Positions 12,260 through 23,692 of a stretch of 64,000 nucleotides of DNA are shown one piece after another (positions within the stretch are counted from its first letter, which is position 1; each line of letters starts with the position of its first letter). The translations under genes and the position numbers were made by a program. This DNA comes from Pontederia crassipes (taxonomy: Eukaryota; Streptophyta; Magnoliopsida; Commelinales; Pontederiaceae). Location of the stretch: the NCBI GenBank assembly GCA_030549335.1, contig JAUKPH010000017.1, forward strand, positions 8,207,501 through 8,271,500, written 5' to 3'. The notes under the pieces are model-generated. The model did no database searches. It had not been told where the DNA came from and saw only the letters and a list, made by a program, of their open reading frames with translations.

Positions 12260-13022
12260 GGATATAATGTTTATACTACCACCTCAATGCGTGTGACGCC
12301 TCTCCAGGACCCGTCAGATTCTTCATCAATGGTTTGCGATGATGTGTGCCCAAAATGCATCTGCGAGTCCCCCGAACGAGTGATCCGACGAGTGAACGTC
12401 GACGACATGCTTCTTCTCCCCTAACGATGCATGCTACCTGCTACTCGTCGACAGGCCACAATGAAGCGAGGAGGTCAGCTCGATCGACGTCAAACTCGCC
12501 GATGACTCCAGACGAACTAACAGGCACATCTTCTAGAGACCCGAAGTCTCAGTGCTTGTGTCTTCTTCTCCCCTGACAACACATGCTACTTGTTACTCGC
12601 TGGCCGGCCATGACGAAGCGAAGAGGTCGACTCGATCGACTTCGAACACGTCAACGACTTCAGACGAACCGATAGATCTTCTGAAGAGTCCGAAAGCTCG
12701 TGTCTTCCTCTCCTCCGATGACGCATGCTACTTGCTGCTCACCGGTCAGGCACGACGGAGGAGGGTGGCTCAATCGACGTCGAACGCACCGACGACTCTA
12801 GACGAACAAGCGCATCTTCTGACTCGAATGTTTGTGTCTTCTTCTCCCCCGATGACGTGTTATGCTCGTCGGCCAGCCACAAGGGGAGGATATCGCTCCG
12901 CCCTTTTGTTGGCTGATGTTCGTTCAGCTTGTCCGGGGGATGCGCACATCGATCATAGGCGTAGACGAAGAATTAGACAACCAACGCAACACCTTACAGG
13001 TGGTAGTATAAACATTATATCC
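12260..13022. mobile_element. Mutator-like (MULE) non-autonomous element
   Basis: A 763-bp element with a perfect 25-bp terminal inverted repeat (12260-12284 and 12998-13022, beginning GGATATAATGTT). It is flanked by a perfect 9-bp target duplication AAAATAAAA (12251-12259 and 13023-13031). A 9-bp duplication is characteristic of Mutator-like elements. No transposase is present. The interior is a GC-rich degenerate tandem array. An intact inverted repeat plus an intact duplication point to a young insertion. Confidence 0.88.
12370..12900 (+). repeat. four-unit degenerate tandem repeat inside the MULE
   Basis: Four related units begin near 12411, 12563, 12705 and 12837, so the spacing shrinks from about 152 to about 131 bp. 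Each contains a TTCTTCTCCCC-like start, an ATGCTAC core, a GACGAAGCGA-like segment and an ACGACTCNAGACGAAC segment. The units have drifted, but two frames remain open across much of the array, giving repeated peptides such as THATCYS and RSTSNT. The open frame ending at 13136 runs out of the right terminal repeat, so I treat it as a by-product of the repeat and not a gene. Confidence 0.75.
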
Positions 13023-15048
13023 AAAATAAAATGTTGTCACCAAGGCTCAATCATGAATGATATAATGACCAATTGTTTTTTTTTTTATCTCAAGTGTCAT
13101 CAATATTCAATAATGATGAAGATGTTCACAATATAAAGATGTATGGAAAATAATCAGTTTTTATCAGTATATTGGCAAAATATAAAATATTATTTCCCAG
13201 TTTTTTACTTTACATGTAATTGTAAATAAATTGGAACAGAAGCATAACATTTTCTTGTACTAAAATAAAAGTAGTCATTTCTTTTATTGGGGGACAATTT
13301 TTTTATTTCTTTCTTCCCATAGACCAAAAATGGGCGACAAGTTCGATGCTACTAAAATATGAAAAAAATATATTTTATTTCAAATCTTATGTACTATGTT
13401 TTAATAGGCTTTGACCATTTTTAATATAAAAATGTCTTGTAAGGAAAAAAATGATAATGATGATAATAATAGCAATAATGATGATGATGTTCCCATCATA
13501 AAGATGCATGTCAAATAGCCAGGCTTTATGAGGAGAGTTCAAAGAGATTGCATAGAAGAAACAAGAGAAAACAGTAAAAAGAATAGAAGAAATTATGAGA
13601 AAAATAAGAAAACAGTGATGCATATATTGGCAAAATATAATTTGGACAAGATTCCTACACAATTTGTTGCAAATGAATGGACAAATGCTTCTTTATGTAT
13701 TGTGTACACAGGCAAGTTAACCTCAAAATAGCCGCACAAAAGTTGCAAGGTACACTTCTTATCTAATCTTCTTTAAGAATTTCACCTTCTCAAAATCTGG
13801 GGTCACGAAGTTCTTCTCGATCTCCCAGGCCAGATGAGTCATGGAATTGAATGATGATTTCACTGCTTTTTCATCAGTAACTTCTCTGGGGAAAGGGATT
13901 CGTGCTGCAAATACTCCTTTCTCTGAGTAAATGTACAAATCGAAACCCAGTCGATCGTCCCATACGATCTTCGCGTTGCTTACTTGTCATCACATGGAAA
14001 GGCCACATTGATCATATGGAACTATCATGATACACAACAGATAAACAAAAGCAAAAATATGAGGTAGGTCAAATCACATTGCAACTTCAGGTACAAAACC
14101 ACAAATGACATTGGTCTCAAATAGTTTATTTTTAGAAAACATGAACTTTAGGAAGTTAACAGAATCTATGGGTGTGTCATTGAATTTGTTTTAGCCACGA
14201 AACAATAGAAGATATCAACAAAGAAAAAAAAATATGACAATAACACTTTGTTCCAACTAATGTGCTATCATAATAACTTATTTTTATCATTGTTCCATGT
14301 TTATCTTTGAATATAACTAGAAAAAATCTGTTGATATTCACACAGCTGAAACTCTGACTCGACATAAATATTGCATAAGCGTTGAACATCTTCAATATGT
14401 CTTGTATTCATCTCGTCAACAATTTTTCCAGCAAAATTTCGAAGAGGATCGGGTTCTACATTAAGATATTCTAACGATGTCACCCACACTCCATCCTGAA
14501 AATGATTTTATAAGTTACCATGAAACACAAATACGCGAACAATTAAGTAAGTACATTATTCCACACGGAGCACAAAGTATCTTTACAAAAAAGAAAAAAA
14601 GAAAATACAATAACTAAGATAACACTCATTAGTGATTGTTGCAATCAACAAAAATGCATTCTTGTCCCCTCTGACCTTTTAGTTTATCTTGGCAGAGAAT
14701 ATTCATAAGAAGTTAGTGCAACTTTAGCGGGTAATTTTTCAGGATAGCTAAAAGTTACTTTAGTTAATGAAAAAACTTACTAAATCTTGGTGTTATTGAC
14801 AAAATCATTGTAGTTTTTCACTCCAATAACTACAAAAATAATGCACAAGAAAAAGAAAATGTAAATTTAGGAACATCTTAAGAATAAACTTCACTGTAGT
14901 TTAGCACAGTTATGTACCATTAAATACTTGTTTTAAGGTGAAAATATGACTAGGCAAATTATCAAGGGACACTCCAGGTGCTAACGGTGGTAGAGAACTG
15001 AATTTACACAGAATTCAAGAAAAAATAGACTTGATGATGGTGTAGACA

Positions 15049-15335
15049 AGACTCCCTTACCAATTACCAGTGGTCTTCGAAACTATTGAGATGATACAAA
15101 GAAATCTATGGCGAAGGGAAGTAGGTTATGACATGAGTAAATAGCATAAATTAACATTCCTGGACAACTAAGTTTACCGAAGACTTCCTTACAAGTTACC
15201 AGTGGACTTAAAAATTATTGAGATGATAATGAGATGTTTAGAGAAGCAGAATCTAGAAATCTATAGTGAAGGGAAGTAGGTTATGACCTGAGAAAATAGC
15301 ATAGAGTAATAGTGCTGGACAACTGAGTTCATCAA
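15049..15335. repeat. two-unit tandem duplication, period about 155 bp
   Basis: The stretch from 15101 (GAAATCTATGGCGAAGGGAA) recurs from 15256 (GAAATCTATAGTGAAGGGAA). Shared flanks include CTTAC-AA-TTACCAGTGG upstream and CTGGACAACT-AGTT downstream. It lies in intron 3 of the decayed GluTR-binding-protein locus. Confidence 0.8.
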
Positions 15336-15919
15336 GAATTCAAGAAAACAATGAAGTGGCTTTTGACATGAATTATTGGGTTGTCTTTTGAACAGGCTCC
15401 CTTGATAAGTGGCAACTGAGAAAGAATGCTTCTGATTACTATAGGAAGAAAAAAGGTAGCTTCTGCATAAAAATTTGTTTTGAATGTCCAAACAGATCTT
15501 ATCTCAAGCTGGCAACTTGGTTGTACTGTTCAAAATGACAAATCAATATAATTTGGAATTGTATATTTTGGATGACAGTCAAATTGTCTAGTTTTAAGAC
15601 TAGGCAAAAATGGGACTACTATGTCTCGTGATATTTTATGTATGTCCGCAACTCAATGGATTAATTTTTTAATTCCTACTTGAAATGGAATAAGATTACA
15701 TCAAATTTGGTACTCCAGAAGTCATCAAAATTGGCATCTAGGTTTGAAGCACTATCATATATCAACTTAGTCTCAGATATCTGCTTGGATCAAGCATCAT
15801 CCATGCAGTTTTTTACACTACAATGAGCACGAGTCTTCAATGTTCTATTGTTAATATTTGTATTCTGAAATGAATGCGATCAATACCAAAGACTTGACCT
15901 TAGTCTTGACTAACAACTT

Positions 15920-16244
15920 TTTTTTTTGAGAGAGAGAGAGCAAAGGATGCATCCATTTTATTGAAGGTTGTTATATTACAAAAATGTACCGACAAACTTG
16001 GTTCATCATCCACACATCCACCATCTTCTCAGTCATTGCTAAATGTTTTCAACATATAACCTCACCCATATGCATCCATTACGTTGGATCCAAATGGCCC
16101 ATAAAAAAACAAAAGTAGCCATCTGACGTCTTCTTGTATTGTACACTTGGATTCCCTTTTGGTCCCCACATCTTGTTTGGAAGGAGCTCCAAAACTGGGT
16201 TGATGGCCGAGGGACAACCCCTCGGGATCCAGATCATATCCACA
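15920..16244 (-). mobile_element. short 5'-truncated LINE with 16-bp target duplication
   Basis: About 325 bp bounded by a perfect 16-bp direct repeat TCTTGACTAACAACTT (15904-15919 and 16245-16260). The T run at the left edge is a poly-A tail on the minus strand. The 3' end (AATGGATGCATCC before the tail) is typical of the last bases of plant L1-like LINEs. Only 3' sequence remains. It is inserted in intron 3 of the decayed GluTR-binding-protein locus. Confidence 0.85.
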
Positions 16245-17999
16245 TCTTGACTAACAACTTATAGAAAAGGAAGTATGAATCTAGCAATTTGTCCTGAACC
16301 ATCTCAGTGACTAACCAAAAATCATCAAGAATCAAGCTATTCGAATGACAACTCAATTTGGAAAGGAAAATTCTGGCAAAGATGAAGGAAAATTATATCC
16401 GAATATTTTGTTCTACAAGACACTAATGAAAATCAGGATTCATATCTTTTTAAGGTAACATTAGGATACATATGCCACCAAGCAGTATAATAAATAAATT
16501 CAGTTATTTACATTTTATGGAAATATATTTCAGAAGGACCATATTAAATAAGAAATCTTAAACATAGGATAACCTCCTTAAAATCTTCGATCTAAAGCAC
16601 CTTTTCTATAGAAAGCAAATAAATAAGATCTCCTTGTATTTCTTTTCCAAATTTCTTCTCCCATTTTATATCAAGTTTTTGCCAAATGTGATAATATCAT
16701 CAATAAAACTATATGGACAAAGAAAATTACTTGAGAGCAATATTTCTCGTTGATCAATCAACAAAGTATTGCTTTGAAAGTTCGAAACAAAATATAAACA
16801 GAGAAGAAAAGTAGCATGAAAATTTCAATCTAGATGAATTCAACATAGATATTAAAAGTTTCATGGGACAAACATGAAACACCAGTACTATCAGCACGAG
16901 ATGAGCATGAAGATGAATAAATTTTATTTCTCATTGTCTTTTGAGAATTTCATAAACAAATGTTGTTAGTGACACCAATGCTTAATCATGGGAATACAAG
17001 GATGAACAACTTATTCCTCAATTTTCAATGATTAGAGAACTAAGATTACCTTTAGAAGAAATTCTTCTTCGGGCTTACTCAATCTCCCCAACGATGTGCA
17101 TTGCATAGTACATGACCCACTTTGCTCAAACTACTCCAAAAAAACATGGAAGAGAGGGCATTACAGAATGTTAGATAAGTTCTGAAGAGAAAGTTATCAA
17201 TTTCAAAGAACCTCTAAGCTGAATTTGGTGAATGGTGAAACATAAATCTAGCAAAAACTTTTAAGAATCTAACATTTTTTTTCGGAAAGAGCAAGATAAT
17301 TGCACACTATGCAAAATGATTATTTCTAACTAATCGAATATCCACTACCCATAACATTAGATGTACAAGAAAATGAGAAGACAAAATACACAAAAAGAAT
17401 ATAAAATCATGTTCTTCGCACCTGAGCGTTAAAGAGCCCAAGGAAAAGAAAAATGAAATATAAAACAACACCAAGATCCAAAAAGGTACAATCCTTGCGC
17501 CTAAAGGCGAAAATATCGTGAAGTAACAAAACCAGAAACTTAATGCAGATAGGATCTTTGTACCTGGATGTGGAAGCTGGATAAGCCATCCACAGTGAAC
17601 AACCCTTCTGGCCGGTTCAAGCACACGGTGGGGGCGCCCTAGGCATCGACGACGCAGCGGGCGCAGACACCAAGAGGTCCGCAATGAAGGTGTGAGTGCG
17701 GAGAGGGTGCCGGTGGGGGAGAGCTCCACGATGGTCCTGGAGACCTCGGCGGGGGACGGCTTCATCCGACGCTCCTCTGCCTCCGACGGCGCCTCCGTGG
17801 GGGCGGAAAGAAGAGAGCATCTTAGGCTACGGGAGGAGGATGCAGAGGATGAGAAAAAAGGCTTCTTGGAGAGAGCGAGCGAGGGGAGATGCGAAGAAAT
17901 GGTGGTTGGAGAGAGGAGCGTCTGTAGCAGAGGCGGCGGCATGGTTTCCAGAGCAGAGACGCTTGCAGAGTACCTTGCGATGTGGTGATGATTGAGTGA

Positions 18000-19200
18000 T
18001 CTGATTAGGATGGACACATTGAGTCAGAGTTGGGTTTGATTGGACACTGGGATGTTTCATATGTTGCATCGGGATAACAAGAATCATGTCCACGCCTGCT
18101 ATTTAGAGCCAGAGCTCATCTGGAGTTTGGATCAGAATCATTATCCCCACAGAGTCAAAGGCTAAATTATACAAATGATTCCTTAATTTTATTATGTCAT
18201 TTTTTAAGACCCATTGTTCGTGAATTTTGATAATTATTTGGCATGGTCCGAGTGATAGGGTTAATCAGATTATAGTTGAGTTAAGAAAATTTCTCCTTCC
18301 ATAACATCATAAACAACAATGACAACAACAACAAACTTGAGGCATGTATGTCAATGTCATTGTGTGTTCAAATTATATTATTTTTGGTAATTTTCTTTTC
18401 TTTCAATGTAATAATTTTCTTCCCTAATTTTTTTTCCAGTGAGATTATGATAAATATGATACAATGGAAAAGTAGACAACTATATTTCTAGATAAGTAGA
18501 TAATTCTTCACATAATTTTTTAAATGCCTCAAAATGATGGTATGAGAACACTTATTTACTATTTCTATACTATGTGTTCCAACTTCCAAGAATGTGAATC
18601 GACACTTCACACACAATTACACAAAAAACATATTGTTAGAGGTTACGAAGAACATGTCTAGATGTCATAAGGATTCTTAAGAGCCAAAATGATACAATGA
18701 CATCAATCATTCTTTTGAGACATGGGAGGTAGTGTCTCTCCATCTCTTCCTAAAGGTAGGGCGATTTCTCCTTTCTTTTTCTTTTTTAAAAAAGAAATAT
18801 ATTAATTTCATAATATTAGTTTCGATTTAGTGGGCATGCTCAAGAGCATGCTATTGTCAAATTTGAAAAAGAAAATAACGATACAAAAGAAATGTTTTAA
18901 TTTATGTTTTGATGATGAAATTTTGTTACTCTAGACTCAATTTTTTTCCTTTTATGTATGTCATGAGAATACAAGATACTTGATTCATATTATTCAGAGA
19001 TAAAAAAGTAGTGTCGTGCAAATTGAAAAAGGGCAAAGAGAACAAACGATGTCAACGAACCAGAATAGAGGAATAAACATCTAAGATGAAAATCAACACC
19101 ATTAAAAGGAGGAATTCAAATTCCCAATGAATGACATAGATAGGAGATCCTACAGACACTCGACATAATGTTCTCAAGAATTTCTTATAATAATTTTGAG
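18000..19200. other. AT-rich spacer, no gene seen
   Basis: AT-rich DNA between the decayed GluTR-binding-protein locus and an LTR-element fossil. Only short frames, none recognisable. Confidence 0.5.
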
Positions 19201-21250
19201 TTAAAGTCAATACTCATAGTGCAGTTAAACTAGTTTAGAGGAGACCGCAATGAAGATTTGTTATATCATGTTAATCACTTTATTCAAATGTGTGCTACTA
19301 TAAAGATGAATGATGTGAAAGAAGATGTTGTCAAGATGAATTTCTTCACATTTTCACTTCAAGATAAAAGCACAAGATTGGTTGAACTCTCGCCTGGAGC
19401 TTTTAATAAATGAACTAATTTGGGCATTTATGAAAAAGATTCTTTTCTCGCGGCAAGTTATAAAATTGAAGAATGAGATCACTTGTTTTAAGCCAAAAAA
19501 AGTCTTTAAACAATACTTGAAAGAGGTTTGAAACGTTACAAAGACAATGCTCCCCTTACCATGCAATATCGACTTGGTTATCGATTGAGTCCTTCCGTAA
19601 ATATCCCGTGCCAAGCACAAAATTCAACATTAGTTTAACAACAATAGGAGGATCCATAATGATTTTCCCATATTCACAAGTTTGCAACTTGCTAGATCAA
19701 CTAGCCATGAAAAATGGGTCATTTAGGGCAGATAAGAAATAATGATAGCTAACTCACATGAAATGTGTATAGAGAATATCGCACGAAAAGGGAGGTGAAG
19801 AAACACAGGTCTACTCAATACTCTGGTGTGTTACCCTTGAACACAAGAATACATCGAAATAAAGTTTTAAAATTTATAATCTCTCTACACTATAAAAATG
19901 TGATCCATAAGCGTACAGTGCATCATTGTAGTTCTTGAGGTTCGATCCATAGAGAAGCGGTGTTTGCGAAATTTTTCGAGAAATCCTTTGAAGCAAACTT
20001 GGTTAAAAAGGTAAATGTTAAAAATGAGGAAAAAGGATAGTGAATGCAACGCGAGAGAAAGAACTAATTGTTTTATGTGGTTTTAGAAATATAAAAGAGG
20101 GACAAGTGAGGACAAACAATTAATATAGAGAAATGTGTGAGATAATCAAATAAGAACACATACTGAGGACTTATGGGAGGTGCTCCTGTTGTAGGATTCA
20201 AAGTTCTTTAATTTAAAATGATATGAGTAAAACAACCGAGTTCCCTTTTCACGTGCGTGTTTGGATAATCCCGATAATAAAGACACTTGACTCTGCATTC
20301 ACACATCCGTGTGAGTATAAAGCATGTGTTTGCACTCATGAAAAGAATTCATAAAAAGGGTGTTATTATTGCTTTCACGTACGCATTCACCAAAATACGA
20401 ATTGAGCTTTACTTCATTTAGGATTTGGGTTCAGATCCCGTGACCAGCAAGTATAAGACATTCAAAAGAAATACACCTAAGGCAAAGAGGCTACGGTCGG
20501 CTCACACTTGCCTTAGTGGAATGCAAATGATCCTCTTGGGCAGAATGCAAGATACTGGTGTCTCCGAGACAGTTTAGACGCTTTAAAGGAGAAGAAAAGT
20601 TTGATTCAAACAATACGAACATAGGATATTCAAGAAGTCCTTAGGAAATAACTCATCTCCTATCTATCATACTCGGGTCACTAATTCTAAATGCGAATCA
20701 AATAACATCTCGCCTTGGGTTAAACTTCCCAAAAGATCGAAAAGAATCGAACACAACAATTGTAAAACAAAAATGTGTGATCATATTTTGAAATCGTTTA
20801 AGGTAATCCCAAATCTCTGACTCAATGCGGTCGTTTATTGCCAGGAATTCGAAGTGTGCACAATCTTTTCAGGTCACGGATTAAAGGTGGAACGACGTCT
20901 AAACCAAACTACGAAGAACTCTATTGCTGATTCTACGAAAACCCACACTATGTACCACTATTTGCCTTAGACTTGATTTCTCCACGTTCGTTCATGATGG
21001 AGCCTAAATCGTCCCTACAATCGGGGTGCAAGGCAGCAAATGGCTCAAAAAACTTCTCCAGCTTACAGCTACGTGGAAAACTCGAGAACCACGCATGCAA
21101 CTGTTTTCACCCAGGCTTGATTTCTCCACGTTCATAGATCATCCCTATGGTGCAGGGTGCAGGGTGAAGATAGTTCATCAACTCAAATATATGTGCATAT
21201 TCAAAAGATAGAGAGTTGACCAATGAAACAGGGATCAAACTTATAATATT
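19200..21250 (+). mobile_element. Ty3/gypsy LTR retrotransposon fossil (gag region and adjoining sequence)
   Basis: On the plus strand, 19230-19720 resembles the gag domain of plant Ty3/gypsy elements: recognisable pieces are HVNHFIQMCATIKMN, EDVVKMNFFTFSLQDK and the later LLDQLAMKNGSF. It is heavily broken, with several breaks. The following stretch (19900-21200) has LTR- or leader-like sequence near 19900-19980 and a repeated TTGATTTCTCCACGTTC block at about 20970 and 21116. No intact pol domain or clear LTR pair is visible. It looks old. Confidence 0.6.
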
Positions 21251-21534
21251 GAAAACATGAGAAAGCTCAACACTTGGTATTGATCATGAAAAATAACAAA
21301 ATAAAACATAGCTAAAGAACATGAATCCAAGTCGCATAAGCACGTCCCAAGCTCAGCAGGGCCGGTTTGTTGCAGTTCTTGTGGAGAATACACATTTCTC
21401 CATAAATTGCCAAAGGCATTGTTTTCTAGCTCTCAGTTCTCTCTTTCCTTCCGTCTCTCCCTCTGCCTCCCGGAATCCTCCTCCTCTTTCTATGGTTTCC
21501 TCCTCCTTTTATATCTATTTCTCCCCAACCGTCG

Positions 21535-22717
21535 AAAGTTTTGATGGTCGCAACCATCAAAACTTTCGATGGTCGTGAAACCCACCGAAACTTTCGGCGA
21601 TCACAAACCGTCGAAACTTTCGACGATTGTCACAATCGTCGAACTTTCGACAGTCGCAACCATCGCAAAAAATTTTTAAAATATAAAAAAAATTAGCCAG
21701 CCATGACTAGATCCGACGGCTGGCTGCCAGATCCGACCGGCAGTGGCAAGATCCGGTGGCCAGGCGGCCAATCCGGCCACCCGCGGCCATATCCAACTGC
21801 CAGGCGGCCGATCCGACAACAGGCGGCCAGATCCGGCCTGACGATCGATCTGGCCCCTGTAGCCAAATTTTGGCTAGAGAGAGAGAGAGGGGGGAGAGGT
21901 CGCTGATGGGTCGTCGTCCGATAGGGAGAGGGTCGCCGGCCGAGAGGTTGTCGGGCCGGCAAAATAGGAGAGGGAGAGAGAGAGGAGAGAGGGAAAGAAG
22001 TAGAGAATGGAGAGTGGGAAAGTAATATATATATAGGGTAGAAAGTTGGAAAGCGGGAAAACGAAAAAAGAAGCGGTGGGAGAGTATTTTTTGATAACCG
22101 ACGGTCATGACCGTCAGAAACTTAGTAAAGATATATATATGAATATAATATTTAATTATTTTTAAAGTTATCGATGGTCGAGACCGTCGAAAAGTATAAT
22201 AATAAAATACTACTTACATATATCTAATATTTAGTTTTTAGTTTACTGATGATCCAAATCGTCGATAGCATATTATATTAATAAAAGATTCTTTATATTA
22301 TATTATTTTTCACTTACTGACGGGCAGAACAGTCGAAAATTATGATAGTTTGAAATGTCACTAATTATATTAATAAAAAATTCCTTATATTATATTATTT
22401 TTTATCTACCGATGCTCTGAACCATAAAAATTACGACGGTTTCAACTGTCGCCAAATATATTAATAAAATACTTCTATATTATATTATTTTTCATTTACC
22501 GACGGCCTTGACCGTCAAAAATTGCGAGTGATAGATATCCGTCGAAACTTTTGACATTCCTAATCATCGAAAAATAAAATAATGATATAACAAATTACAT
22601 AATTTATTATTTTTATTTTCGACGGATACCTATCCGTCGTAAAATCCGTCCCAAATTGTGACGGATTTCCTTCCGTCGGAAACCGTCCATCAGAAAATCA
22701 CAATTTTCTTGTAGTGG
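21535..22717 (-). mobile_element. CACTA (En/Spm) non-autonomous element, one end missing
   Basis: The right edge at 22717 reads TTTTCTTGTAGTG, the reverse complement of the CACTACAAGAAAA terminus seen at 23693. Inside are many short inverted units of the GACGGTCNNGACCGTC type: a left arm of about 21535-21690, a GC- and purine-rich centre (about 21690-22090) and a long right arm (22095-22717). The other terminus could not be found, so the element seems truncated near 21535. It is the same family as the element at 23693-25218, in opposite orientation. There is no transposase. The centre also has short tandem units of GATCCG-GGCCAGGCGGCC type. Confidence 0.75.
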
Positions 22718-23692
22718 TTGTTTTGTTCTTTGGCCTCTTCAACAGCCTGAAAGCAAATCATTAGTCCTTAGTGCAGACAATGGTGTATCGTTCAGCCGTT
22801 CTACTCCATCCTCTGGAGCTCATCAGCTCCCCTGCAGAAAGGGACATTTATCCAAGTAAATCTTCAAGCTAGTAAGAGCAAACTTTAGTGATAATATGCG
22901 AATGAACGTTTATGTGGAGAACATTTGAAATGCATTAAATTAGTGTCATGCACATGTGTATGTAAGGAAATAATTATATAATAGGTACTATGTGCATACG
23001 AAACAGTGGTGAAAATATAAGCCATAAATCTTCACATCAATAGCTACAAGAATCTTAGTGTAAAAAGTGATTCTTTAGTATAATTAATAGATAATATGAA
23101 TTAAGAATAGGTCAATCAAGTATCCACATCTCATAATTTTTGTGAATGATATGGACTTCCCTATAGCAATTATGAGCGCACACAAACAGAGCAAGACATC
23201 TTTGTTGCAAATTAAAATAGGAGAAATAATCCATTCTTTGATACATGCAATCTAGGGTGAAATAATCATCTCAATTTTTTCTTTGAGCAATCAAGGAGAA
23301 CCATCGCAACAACCAAGGCCACCTCATGAGATCTTACCATGACCACCATTCTAGACTAAGCATCAATCTCCATATCAGCAATAATATCAAGCTCCACCAC
23401 ATCAATCACCTGCATAACCTCAAGTAATGAAGAAGAAATCTTACGAGTATGTAATTAAAAAATAGAAATGCTACTAATGATAAATTTGGAAGATTAAAAA
23501 AAGATGGTGCAATTGATCACATCCCAGAGTACCAAGTGAGGCAGATAGTTAGCAATATTAATTTTATGGAAGAATGTAACTTTCCCAATAGGACTCAAGT
23601 AAACCAAATAAAATATTGAAAGACGGTGAAAGTGGTAAGGCATTGGAGCCACTAGTGAACAAGACACTAAATAAAGGAAAGCAAGTAATGAA
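22718..23692. other. spacer between two CACTA elements, no gene seen
   Basis: About 975 bp of AT-rich DNA separating the two oppositely oriented CACTA elements. No recognisable gene. Confidence 0.5.

Larger units (their letters stand above)
12178..13660. repeat. old direct duplication split by the MULE
   Basis: A segment starting near 12178 (TTTATTTCAAATCTTAAGTA) is repeated from about 13375 (TTTATTTCAAATCTTATGTA). The later blocks GATGTTCACAATATAAAGATG (about 13117) and TATATTGGCAAAATATAA (about 13170) recur near 13488 and 13623 with many substitutions. The MULE sits inside the first copy. The divergence indicates an old duplication. Confidence 0.6.
13759..17942 (-). pseudogene. decayed glutamyl-tRNA reductase-binding protein gene (GluTRBP/GluBP)
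   Basis: GluTRBP is a plastid split-barrel (PPOX-like) protein that anchors and protects glutamyl-tRNA reductase, the first committed enzyme of tetrapyrrole synthesis. Five exon-like blocks lie in family order. Block 1 (17564-17942) has a transit-peptide-like start, PAEVSRTIVELSPTGTLSALT and later TVCLNRPEG. Block 2 is 17050-17130 (FEQSG, RLSKPEEEFLLK). Block 3 is about 16574-16685 (WEKKFGKE, IEDFKE). Block 4 is about 14346-14495 (DGVWVTSLEYLNVEPDPLR). Block 5 is 13759-13983 (VWDDRLGFDLYIYSEKGVF to a stop). A net +1 frameshift lies between about 17640 and 17693. In-frame TAG codons lie at 17639-17641 and at 16592-16594, where relatives have a codon such as Gln. The acceptor of block 3 and the splice pair around blocks 4-5 are non-standard. 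Intron 3 holds a LINE piece (15920-16244). Confidence 0.82.

Noticed and set aside
12552-13136. A 194-residue open frame on the plus strand
   Set aside because: It lies in a tandem array inside a Mutator-like element, runs past the right terminal repeat into AT-rich flank, and has no recognisable domain or start context.
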